Virus record (IMG/VR): IMGVR_UViG_3300010883_000102
Coordinates: 1-40,304 of that record
Source: a virus
Direction: 5' to 3' (one strand)
Length of the DNA stretch: 40,304 bases
Positions 31,557 through 39,141 of the stretch are shown in pieces. Made by a program: the position numbers and the translations under genes. The notes under the pieces are model-generated. The model was not told the DNA's origin and did no database searches. It worked only from the letters and a program-made list of their open reading frames with translations. Within the stretch, counting starts at the first letter, position 1. Each line of letters begins with the position of its first letter.

Positions 31557-32168
31557 TTAACTGATAGCCGAGGAGAACGGGGTAGCTTCAGAGCCACCAG
31601 ACTGACAGACGCTGGCGTCGATATGCCAGATGTTCGCAGCAACGTCAGTGAACTCAAACCAGTCACCGACAACGCCACCAGTAGCCACGCCATTCAGCGT
31701 GATGGTGTCGAAAGTATCCCCAACAAGGGCGGGGTAGTTGATGGTGGCATCATTATCCGTGTCAACGACACGGAGGACACCCTGGAACATGGCGGCGGAC
31801 GAAGGGGCCACCCTGATCGTGCCACCAGTGAAAGCAACACCGATATAGATTCGGTACTTATCGCCAGTGCCGGAAGCGGCAGGGAGGACGATATTACCAT
31901 CAGCATCGTTGAAGCTGACGATACGGCCAGCGTGTAGGGCCGAGGTTAGAGTTAGAGTTCCCGCACCAGTCGAGGTGACAACGCGGCCTGTAGCATCCGA
32001 TGTAGCATTGATCTCAGCTGCCGTGGCTGTAATAGCAGTACCACCAATCGACAGAGAGGTGACATCGGGGTTCTTAAACTGAGCAACGATGTTGTCAGAG
32101 TTGAGCATATCACCAGTACCACCTTCGGTACCAGCATTGAGCTCTGTAGCAAGTGCATTATATGCCAT
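31557..32168 (-). CDS. Small virion protein, probable head decoration (203 aa)
   Basis: ATG 32168 with AAAGGAGG upstream. Low-complexity, beta-rich sequence with the TAAEINATSDATGRVVTSTG pattern typical of phage head or fibre proteins. The second half is GTGDKYRIYIGVAFTGGTI and similar short strands. It is the second of three such genes in a row. No known fold is recognised by eye. Confidence 0.65.
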   Translation of the reverse strand: MAYNALATELNAGTEGGTGDMLNSDNIVAQFKNPDVTSLSIGGTAITATAAEINATSDATGRVVTSTGAGTLTLTSALHAGRIVSFNDADGNIVLPAASGTGDKYRIYIGVAFTGGTIRVAPSSAAMFQGVLRVVDTDNDATINYPALVGDTFDTITLNGVATGGVVGDWFEFTDVAANIWHIDASVCQSGGSEATPFSSAIS

Positions 32169-32186
32169 TTATTCCTCCTTTAAGAT

Positions 32187-32209
32187 GGGGGAGGGACTGG
32201 CCCTCCCCC
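32187..32209. other. Hairpin between two virion genes
   Basis: GGGGGAGGG (32187-32195) pairs with CCCTCCCCC (32201-32209) around a 5-base loop. On the leftward strand it is followed by ATCTTAAA, not a T run, so a partial terminator or RNA-processing site between capsid-associated genes is likelier than a full stop. The stem nearly repeats that at 1635-1658. Confidence 0.7.
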
Positions 32210-32217
32210 TTTGTCAA

Positions 32218-32781
32218 CTAGGCAGCGTAGCCTTCACTCTCGTACGAGACGAGAAGAATGAAGGTGCCGACACCTGAAGTACCGTCACGGTCAGCAGTGC
32301 AGCTAATCACATCGCCCTTATTGAAGCGAGCGGTGGTAGCAGTAATGCTGTTCGACACTGTGACAACGGTGTCAGCAGCAACTGCCACATCGTTATCAGT
32401 GCCCTTGGCAGCTTCCGTACCAGAGCCGAAGCCAAAGTACGCACAGCTCGCATTGGAGCGACTGGCGTTGACAAACGCCAGTTCCCAACCAACAGAGCCA
32501 CTCATAGCCACTGAGCCATTAGCGTAAGTGATGCCAACGATACGGCCATTATCGGGGGCCGTAAATTTGTACACCCAGTCGGCAGACGTGGCCTGCACAG
32601 TACCAGAGAAGAGAGTACCGTCCGTAATCTCCATCTGCACCAGACCATCGGCCAGGGTGTTAACCGATCCCGGCACCTCATCCCAGGTAAGAGCCGTGGG
32701 AAGCTGCGTCGAGTCGGCAAGGTACTCAGAACCAGTACCTGTTCCTGCTCCTGTACCAGCAGGAGTTCTTGCTTGTGTCAT
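32218..32781 (-). CDS. Small virion protein next to the capsid gene (187 aa)
   Basis: ATG 32781 with AAGGAGG upstream; the frame continues to 32895, but that would overlap the capsid gene. Begins MTQARTPAGTGAGTGTGSEYLADST, a flexible Thr/Gly-rich start, followed by beta-rich sequence (WVYKFTAPDNGRIVGITYANG). Position after the capsid gene suggests a decoration or head-fibre protein. Confidence 0.65.
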   Translation of the reverse strand: MTQARTPAGTGAGTGTGSEYLADSTQLPTALTWDEVPGSVNTLADGLVQMEITDGTLFSGTVQATSADWVYKFTAPDNGRIVGITYANGSVAMSGSVGWELAFVNASRSNASCAYFGFGSGTEAAKGTDNDVAVAADTVVTVSNSITATTARFNKGDVISCTADRDGTSGVGTFILLVSYESEGYAA

Positions 32782-32797
32782 GTGTTTATTCCTCCTT

Positions 32798-33730
32798 CTA
32801 GTCCGACAGTACCACAACAAGCGATTCCGGGCGGAACAGCTTGATGCCGTATCTGCATGTGACATGGTAGACATCGGAACGAGTGTTGTTGTCATACCAC
32901 TGCTTCATATCAGGCATGGCTCGCATAGCGCCGATAAACGCCTCGAAACCAACGGCCATGTTAGCCCACGCCGCGACGGACGTGAGGGCACCAGAGCCAA
33001 CTCCTGTAGCTGTAATCGTCTGAGCAATCGCGCTGTCAAGCATAAGCGACTCATAGAGATCAAAACCAGCGAAGCGACCAACGAAACGATTACCGTTCAT
33101 GCCCTCTTTAAGATGAGCATTGGCACCGTAAACGTCCTGTTGGATAACGTTACTGATCTGCTGCAACTGATACGTTCCAGTGGGATCAATGAACATGCGC
33201 CGACCACCGGACGGCACCTTAGCCTTATCCAGAGCAAGCTTGGCCTTCTGAATGTCAGCAAGCGTGAACGCGTTGCTGGTGCCAGTGGCCACGTAGCGAT
33301 GGTCAACATTGTTAATGGTGTTGGGGTTGCTAGCGGTCTGGCCGGACTGAAGGTTAGCAATGTCCGATTCTTTCTGCTCCATCAAAGCACGAGTAAGCTT
33401 ACCAACGAAGTTACTCTCAGCCTGCGAAACGTAGAACGAATCGTGTCGGAACTTCTCAGGAATCTTGAAGCCCGTCTGGTAATACTTATCAATCGTGAGA
33501 GTGAAGTTACCAGTCGTCGGATCATCAAGAGTGATCTGAGCGCCTTCCGAATAGTTACGAACAGTCATCTCAGACAGTGTCGGGATGTTCAGTGTGTCCC
33601 CATCGGGAAACTCTGTAATCCAGCGCACGTGGCTGTCCAACTGCAACTCTTCCTGTAGCACATCCTTAATCTCGTTCGCCCAAATATTTGTACGGATCAA
33701 GGAGGTATTGTTAGATGTATCAAGAGCCAT
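32798..33730 (-). CDS. Major capsid protein (310 aa)
   Basis: ATG 33730 has a strong AGGAGG eight bases upstream. The position just after the scaffold and the sequence fit an HK97-fold capsid protein of T7 gp10 type. It has an N-terminal region with WANEIKDVLQEELQLDSHVRW, an extended FPDGDTLNIPTLSEM segment (E-loop-like) and the P-domain helix DIQKAKLALDKAKVPSGGRRMFIDP. It ends VTCRYGIKLFRPESLVVV, typical of this class. Confidence 0.92.
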   Translation of the reverse strand: MALDTSNNTSLIRTNIWANEIKDVLQEELQLDSHVRWITEFPDGDTLNIPTLSEMTVRNYSEGAQITLDDPTTGNFTLTIDKYYQTGFKIPEKFRHDSFYVSQAESNFVGKLTRALMEQKESDIANLQSGQTASNPNTINNVDHRYVATGTSNAFTLADIQKAKLALDKAKVPSGGRRMFIDPTGTYQLQQISNVIQQDVYGANAHLKEGMNGNRFVGRFAGFDLYESLMLDSAIAQTITATGVGSGALTSVAAWANMAVGFEAFIGAMRAMPDMKQWYDNNTRSDVYHVTCRYGIKLFRPESLVVVLSD

Positions 33731-33745
33731 TCTTTTTTCCTCCTA

Positions 33746-34483
33746 TTAAGTGTTAAAGAATTTGTCCCCGCGCTCGTTTACAGCCCGCTCCATACTCAAC
33801 CGGAATTCGGCTGAGTTGTAGAGCTGTGGATCTTCCTTACGTACCTTGCGGCAGTAAGTCCAAGAAAGCTGCTGCATAGAGGGAATCTGTGCATGAGCAG
33901 GGGATGTATTCACGCCTGGGGTGTTTGCCCTAGGCGCTTCAGTGGGCGGCACTTGAGAAGTAACAAAGTTCACCAGAACGTCTGGGCTGGTCTGCCCCAT
34001 CGTGTTAATAACCTCTTTTACTTCTGGGTTATTCTGGATAATCTGGTTAACGGCTGCAAGTGCCTTGTCACGAGAACCATATCTCTGGTCGAGAGCTGTC
34101 AAAGCACTGTCCTGCTTCTGCTGTCGTTCCGTATTTGAGGTATGCTCAGCAACAGTTTGAGCTGCAATCCTCTTAATATCCTCAACGGATACAGAGTTTC
34201 CTGCTGTGCCGGACGCCGTATCAGTGACGGGGGCCGGGGGTTCAGCTGTGATTGTTCGCATCTGTGTTCTTAGATCGTTGACAACGTTGTGGATGTCGCC
34301 CATGTCGTCAAGTTTTTCCCTTAGTTCGTGGATATGAATATCCGCGTTGTGGTAGGCTTTGGCGAGGTCTCCCATTGTCCGGTACTTCTTGCCATCGCCC
34401 ACTAAATTATCTAGATAATTTTCAGTTTCCTGTGTGGTTGTTTCTTCAGTTGTCTCATTTAGCTGTGTCAGCAGATCGGACAT
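33746..34483 (-). CDS. Scaffolding protein (245 aa)
   Basis: ATG 34483 with AGGAAGG upstream. Strongly charged, Glu/Thr/Gln-rich start (NETTEETTTQETENYL) and long coiled helices with little Trp or Cys, as in phage scaffolds, which guide capsid assembly and then leave. The basic, helical C-terminus (WTYCRKVRKEDPQ) would touch the capsid protein. Lies between portal and capsid genes, as in T7. Confidence 0.88.
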   Translation of the reverse strand: MSDLLTQLNETTEETTTQETENYLDNLVGDGKKYRTMGDLAKAYHNADIHIHELREKLDDMGDIHNVVNDLRTQMRTITAEPPAPVTDTASGTAGNSVSVEDIKRIAAQTVAEHTSNTERQQKQDSALTALDQRYGSRDKALAAVNQIIQNNPEVKEVINTMGQTSPDVLVNFVTSQVPPTEAPRANTPGVNTSPAHAQIPSMQQLSWTYCRKVRKEDPQLYNSAEFRLSMERAVNERGDKFFNT

Positions 34484-34709
34484 TTTTAATCCTTCCTAGT
34501 ACTTCGTAGAATAAAGCCGCTTGTCGGGCTCTCCCATCATGGTAGGCTCTTGTCTCGCCCCACCCTTCAGAGAATGTGTTGTCGTCGTATGCGTTTTCGC
34601 AATACCACTGCAAGAACGTAACTAGGTTCTCAGCAGATTTAGCTTCCCGGAGGACCGCCTGCTGGACCGCCGGGTCCTGGTGGAATCGCTTGAGCAAGGC
34701 CAGCTGCAT
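34455..34709 (-). CDS. Small protein overlapping portal and scaffold genes (84 aa)
   Basis: ATG 34709, with AGGGGGA about nine bases upstream, is chosen over the longer frame to 34793. The gene overlaps the portal end by 71 bases and the scaffold start by 29. The sequence MQLALLKRFHQDPAVQQAVL is helical, with a later acidic-aromatic stretch. Such overlapping genes between portal and scaffold occur in podoviruses, but the function is unknown. Confidence 0.6.
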   Translation of the reverse strand: MQLALLKRFHQDPAVQQAVLREAKSAENLVTFLQWYCENAYDDNTFSEGWGETRAYHDGRARQAALFYEVLGRIKNVRSADTAK

Positions 34710-36495
34710 TGGGATCGTCCCCCTGTGGGGCTGCGCCAGATTCTTGTTCGAGGGATTGGAGCTCCGATTGAGCGACGGCTTGAGCTTGTGCATCTTCTTT
34801 CACTCCTGCAAATGGCTGGAAGATGTTTTGATCTTGTAGATCTAACTTTCCAGTAAAGAATTTAGTGAGGTTCTCACCACTAATGTGTCGACGGACGCCT
34901 GGGTCCTTCATAGGTCCGCCCATAAAATTGCTGAGCTCGAGGGTTTCTCTGTTACGCCTTGACCACAACCTAGCACCCTGGGCCGTAAACCGGCCACGGG
35001 CTTTCACGTCTTCAAACGACAGCTGCTTGATGTCATCCTTGCCAGTGATGTCATTTGTCACCGAGACATAGTCCATGTCATCGAAGTTAATCATCATGAG
35101 CTCGAAAGCTTCCTTCAGCACAGTCTCAAGCATGAGCTCGAAATTCCGTGCCTTGTCAACGAACAGTACTGTCGCATTGGCGTCGAGCTTTTCTACCTCG
35201 AACGCCGTCTTCTCACCGGGTGTCCTGACCCCTCTTGTCTCGGGGGGAGCACCGGCGAACTCTTCCATCATACGATGGTAGATCTGAATCTGTGTGTCTG
35301 CGTTTAGGGCGGTGGTGTCGGGCTTGAGGATCTCGACGTCTCCCTCCAGGCCGCAGTAGTACACTGCTCCGGGGGCGTAGCCTTCCTCTGGCTCGATTAC
35401 ATCGTCGCCTTTGATTTTGATAATGGGCTGCGCGATCTGATCGAACACGTCGGCCTTTAGGTTCTCAAGATGGTCAATGCGGTACTGCATACCGACGATG
35501 TTATCCATCGGACCCTGGGCCCAGAGGTTATCAGGGCGCACACGCCAACCAGCGTAGTGGATGCCGTCATACCCAGAAGGGGACAGGCTAGCCTCATCGC
35601 GGATGACAAACATACGGTCGATGACATACATTACCCGGTTCTTGCTGGCCTTGCCAGTAGCCGGGTCAAACACATTGCCGCGATAGATTAGGACTTCAAC
35701 AAGATCCTGCTTGTAGTAATCCTCCCAACCACCGAAGCCGTCCATGTTAATCATGCGGTCTTTGATGCTCTCAATCCAATCATTGACGTATGAGTCCGAG
35801 CGAAGCTCTATAGCCTTTTCGATCACACCCTTTTTGAAGCCCGCATCGGGGAACTTATCAGGCAGGTCAATGACATCGGCAACGTGCATCAAGGTTCTCT
35901 GAATCTTGGGGCTTTTGGCAAAGTTCTTAGCATGGGGGTCGAACACGATGTCGAGGGGGCTGATGCGCGAGATCTCTGGTCCCTGGTAAATGACATTGTC
36001 ACCAGCGTCTTTCTCCACGATGTAATCAATGCTACAGATGGCACTGCCGAAGACGACGTAGTCAGCAATAAGCTCACGGCCTGTGGTCTGGCGGAACTTG
36101 CGCGACTCAAGCTTGGTACGAAGCCACGCCTCTACCTTACGAGCCCTGGACGTGTCATCAGATGTGTATCCGTCAAACGAAAAGAAGCGCTGCATGGAGA
36201 GCGACGCCTCAAAGTACTGTGTCTGAAGATTGTCTGAGATCTGGGTGAGCTTAGGTTGATGAGTCCTGTTCTTGTGGGGTAGACCACTAGCGTTCGTACT
36301 GTCGATGTCCGTACCAAAGATATACTGGCGCACTTCCTCGTTGAGTGCCAGCGCTACCCTGCGGGAGTTGTTGTATGTTGTCCACATCTCACCAACGCGA
36401 ACGGCAACCTCGTGTATCTCTGGCCCAAGGAAGGTACCACTTTCGTCGTAGTTCGCTACGTTAAGAGCGGTACCACTTGTGTTAGAACGTTCCAT
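34639..36495 (-). CDS. Portal protein (618 aa)
   Basis: Head-tail connector, the 12-fold ring through which DNA passes. Length and order (after TerL, before the scaffold) fit T7 gp8-type portals. Seen: an N-terminal helical part with QYFEASLSMQRFFSFDGYT, central YNDWIESIKDRM and the MDNIVGMQYRIDHLENLKADVFDQ helix, and a Gly/Pro-rich C-terminus (AIPPGPGGPAGGPPGS). ATG 36495 overlaps the TerL stop (TAATG). Confidence 0.9.
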   Translation of the reverse strand: MERSNTSGTALNVANYDESGTFLGPEIHEVAVRVGEMWTTYNNSRRVALALNEEVRQYIFGTDIDSTNASGLPHKNRTHQPKLTQISDNLQTQYFEASLSMQRFFSFDGYTSDDTSRARKVEAWLRTKLESRKFRQTTGRELIADYVVFGSAICSIDYIVEKDAGDNVIYQGPEISRISPLDIVFDPHAKNFAKSPKIQRTLMHVADVIDLPDKFPDAGFKKGVIEKAIELRSDSYVNDWIESIKDRMINMDGFGGWEDYYKQDLVEVLIYRGNVFDPATGKASKNRVMYVIDRMFVIRDEASLSPSGYDGIHYAGWRVRPDNLWAQGPMDNIVGMQYRIDHLENLKADVFDQIAQPIIKIKGDDVIEPEEGYAPGAVYYCGLEGDVEILKPDTTALNADTQIQIYHRMMEEFAGAPPETRGVRTPGEKTAFEVEKLDANATVLFVDKARNFELMLETVLKEAFELMMINFDDMDYVSVTNDITGKDDIKQLSFEDVKARGRFTAQGARLWSRRNRETLELSNFMGGPMKDPGVRRHISGENLTKFFTGKLDLQDQNIFQPFAGVKEDAQAQAVAQSELQSLEQESGAAPQGDDPNAAGLAQAIPPGPGGPAGGPPGS

Positions 36496-38081
36496 TATGC
36501 TGCAACTCCGCCGAATCTGGGATGAAAGGTGAGAACGTTAGACCGCTTCTTGTGGAGTCTCTCGATTGGGGGCTTCATGAGATCAATGCACATAGACCAT
36601 GCATCTTTTAGATCATCATGAGCCGGGTTGAGAGCCACAAGCTCTTCTTCAAGGATCTGGGCGTTCCCGCCTCTGTAGTGGTAGATCAATCGTGTCTGGT
36701 AAAGAGGTTCGAGAATACCGTTAACACGAACAGCCTTAGCCTCTGTGTTAGGCGGAATGTAGATATCAATAGGTATCCTGATGCCTCTATCGTGCAACCT
36801 ATCTGCGAGGTCTTGAGCAACAAGCCTAAAGCCAGCAACAGCTTCGATACGAAGCCCCTTGAATCTGTATTTTTCATATACGCTCTGTATGCTCTCAAAT
36901 ATTACAGATGTCTTATCTGTGCGAAAGCGCTTTGCTTCAAGCAGGTATCTGTTTTTATGCCTATCTACCCCGCCAACAATGACGACGGTGTAATCGGCAG
37001 ACTCCTTCTTGCTTGCAGCCAAATCAACGGCGCAGTACACATGAAGGGGCTCCCCCTCAATTTCCCAGGAGCCATAGGTGTATGTCAGCTTGTCCCTGTC
37101 GTAGTACTGAAACAGGTTACGGTTAATGGGGGAGGTGGACTTGTCGTTGGGATCATTGTAGTACTGAGCAAAGAACTGTGTAATTTCACCAGAAGCTTCA
37201 TACACTGCGCGCTTCCTAGCAAGGATCTGCCAGTTGAACCCAAACCATTTTCCATCTTTTCTTTGCTGTCTCGGGAATAGAAAGTCGCCATCTTCCTCCA
37301 CATTGGCCACGTTCACCTCGAACAGAGCCTCTTCCACAACCTTACCAAGACCGGCCTCCATGTCGTCGCCAGAGGAGATATCCTTGGCCACCATGTCAAT
37401 CATGATGCTGTAAGCGTCCTTGGGATTGTAGCGCGTCCCAACAGCGAAGATGACCGAGTCAGCGGAGGTGATCGACGCTGCCTGTGCAGCCCAGGAGTTG
37501 ACATCTCTTCGGCCCTGCTCCGTGTTATTCTCGGGGACAACAATGTCGTCCAGGATGAGAAACTCACAGTGCTTGCCGGTGATGGTCTTCTCAAGGCCGC
37601 AGGTCATAACGGTGGAGTCTACAACCCCCTCGTTCTTGCGGTGAGGGTGGTCAACGATGATGTACGTTTTGTTCCAGGCTTCCCTGCGGCCCTCTTCTTC
37701 ATGGAACAGACCAGGGAAGTATTTGGTTGTGGTGTGACTCGTCAGGATAGTCTTGACAAAGCGGAGCTGCTCTTCGGCCTTTTCAGCCGTGGCTGAAGCG
37801 TAGATAATCGTAACGGCAGGATTTCTTATAATCTGCCACGCCGAAAAGAACGCAGACATTCTGGACTTGCCATGATCTCGCGGCCACAGAATCAGCTTGT
37901 TGACCTTAGCGTTGTCCTGTACCCACCGACACAGCTGGATATGGGAGTGAGCTAGAAGCTGGTAGGGTGCCGTAAGCCTGATGAACGCTTCAAAGTTATT
38001 GATCGCGGTGAACTGGGCTTCTTTCTGAGCCTTGTTCAGATGCTTGTTTTCGTAGAACTTTTCTGGATCAATTAATTTCAT
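36495..38081 (-). CDS. terL: Terminase large subunit (528 aa)
   Basis: Packaging ATPase and nuclease. Walker A-like WPRDHGKSR (66-74), Walker B FLILDD (174-179), then a C-terminal RNase H-type nuclease with CAVDLAASKKESADYTV (first Asp) and a late HDDLKDAW acidic site. ATG 38081 overlaps the TerS stop (ATGA). The nuclease pattern fits T7 gp19-type terminases. Packaging by terminal repeats, as in T7, is possible but cannot be shown here. Confidence 0.95.
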   Translation of the reverse strand: MKLIDPEKFYENKHLNKAQKEAQFTAINNFEAFIRLTAPYQLLAHSHIQLCRWVQDNAKVNKLILWPRDHGKSRMSAFFSAWQIIRNPAVTIIYASATAEKAEEQLRFVKTILTSHTTTKYFPGLFHEEEGRREAWNKTYIIVDHPHRKNEGVVDSTVMTCGLEKTITGKHCEFLILDDIVVPENNTEQGRRDVNSWAAQAASITSADSVIFAVGTRYNPKDAYSIMIDMVAKDISSGDDMEAGLGKVVEEALFEVNVANVEEDGDFLFPRQQRKDGKWFGFNWQILARKRAVYEASGEITQFFAQYYNDPNDKSTSPINRNLFQYYDRDKLTYTYGSWEIEGEPLHVYCAVDLAASKKESADYTVVIVGGVDRHKNRYLLEAKRFRTDKTSVIFESIQSVYEKYRFKGLRIEAVAGFRLVAQDLADRLHDRGIRIPIDIYIPPNTEAKAVRVNGILEPLYQTRLIYHYRGGNAQILEEELVALNPAHDDLKDAWSMCIDLMKPPIERLHKKRSNVLTFHPRFGGVAA

Positions 38082-38557
38082 TTAATAGTGGCAATCTGGT
38101 TGATCGTCTCTTGCACTCTGGCAATGTCGTCGTCAACCTCTTCCATTGTCCTGGCTGCGATACGCGCCTGCCTAGTAACTTCCTCTTTGGATGGGCGTCC
38201 TGGTGTCTTCGGAGCATACTTGCCCTCAAGGATAAACTTGGCGGCAGCGACTCTGCCATTGTGGTTCTCGTTCTTAGCAACGTCGATGACAGCCCGCATG
38301 GCTTCAGATCGCATACGAACTTCAATCTCTTCCTTCCACTCCGTGAGAATCTTCTCACGAAAGAAGGGCCATTCACGCTTCATACGCTCCCACTCAGCCC
38401 AGGAGCCAGCAAGCTCAATAGCAGGGATATACTCGGACAGGTCCATGGCAGCGACGAACGTGTCTCTCCAGCTAGCAAGGTCCTCAGCACCTTCGGGGTC
38501 GTACTGCTTGAACAGCTTACGTGTTGGGGTTCTTGATGGGGCGCGTTCCTTTAGCAT
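38078..38557 (-). CDS. terS: Terminase small subunit (159 aa)
   Basis: Helical, basic protein immediately before TerL. N-terminal MLKERAPSRTPTRKLFKQYDP, a charged WAEWERMKREWPFFREKIL helix, and a C-terminal coiled part (TMEEVDDDIARVQETINQ). Recognises the packaging site and feeds DNA to TerL. ATG 38557 overlaps the preceding stop (TAATG). Identified by position and general features. Confidence 0.82.
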   Translation of the reverse strand: MLKERAPSRTPTRKLFKQYDPEGAEDLASWRDTFVAAMDLSEYIPAIELAGSWAEWERMKREWPFFREKILTEWKEEIEVRMRSEAMRAVIDVAKNENHNGRVAAAKFILEGKYAPKTPGRPSKEEVTRQARIAARTMEEVDDDIARVQETINQIATIK

Positions 38558-39141
38558 TACAGTATAAGCACACTAGCAGATGCCCCAATAACAGCACCAT
38601 AGAGAGCCTCTCCCAAAGGGGGTCCCTGCTCAAAGTTCTTCACTGTAGATGGAATATTCCACGCTGCAAGGTAGCAAAGTGGCATAGATGCCGAAGCTGC
38701 CATGAAGGCAAGATATGTGAAATCCGTAGACAGGGCGATAAGAGGTACCGCTGTCAATACTCCAAGAGCCACACCCTTGATTAGCAGCCCGCAGAAGTTA
38801 TGGTAAAGGCGCTGTCTAGGGTTCCACAGCGGCTTCTCGTTACCCACCAGATAGTAGATAGGGCGCTCCGGTTCATCGAGGTGCCCTTCGGGATTGCGAC
38901 CCAGGTCCATATAGGTGCCGTGGCCCAGGATGGTGATCCAGTAAACGGCTATCAGGGTCACAACGAACATCGCGCAGAGGGTCAGCCACCCCATCGAGAA
39001 CAGCGGCAGGACCAGAACAACGGACAGCGGCACCGCGAAGATCAGCCGCCCCCACGGGTGGCCCAGGTCGAACAACCCGCCACGAATGCGATAGGCCAGC
39101 GCCCCGAGCAGGAAGCCTGCGGCTAGGGTCAGCCAGATCAT
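38557..39141 (-). CDS. Multi-pass membrane protein of unknown function (194 aa)
   Basis: ATG 39141 overlaps the end of the next gene (ATGA) and has GGGA upstream; GTG 39162 is longer. Hydrophobic spans near residues 2-18, 35-53, 54-74, 120-140 and 142-165, separated by an RIRGGLFDLGHPWGR loop after the first span. This loop and the multi-span form recur in phage membrane proteins of unknown role. Its base composition changes inside the gene: the N-terminal half (from about 38,850 upward) is much more GC-rich. Confidence 0.75.
   Translation of the reverse strand: MIWLTLAAGFLLGALAYRIRGGLFDLGHPWGRLIFAVPLSVVLVLPLFSMGWLTLCAMFVVTLIAVYWITILGHGTYMDLGRNPEGHLDEPERPIYYLVGNEKPLWNPRQRLYHNFCGLLIKGVALGVLTAVPLIALSTDFTYLAFMAASASMPLCYLAAWNIPSTVKNFEQGPPLGEALYGAVIGASASVLIL

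Noticed and set aside
32528-33658. Long open frame (376 codons) on the rightward strand opposite the capsid gene
   Set aside because: It is antisense to a clear capsid gene with a strong ribosome binding site, and its product looks like a codon-bias shadow. The same applies to rightward frames at 23219-23896, 36618-37280 and 39475-40116.
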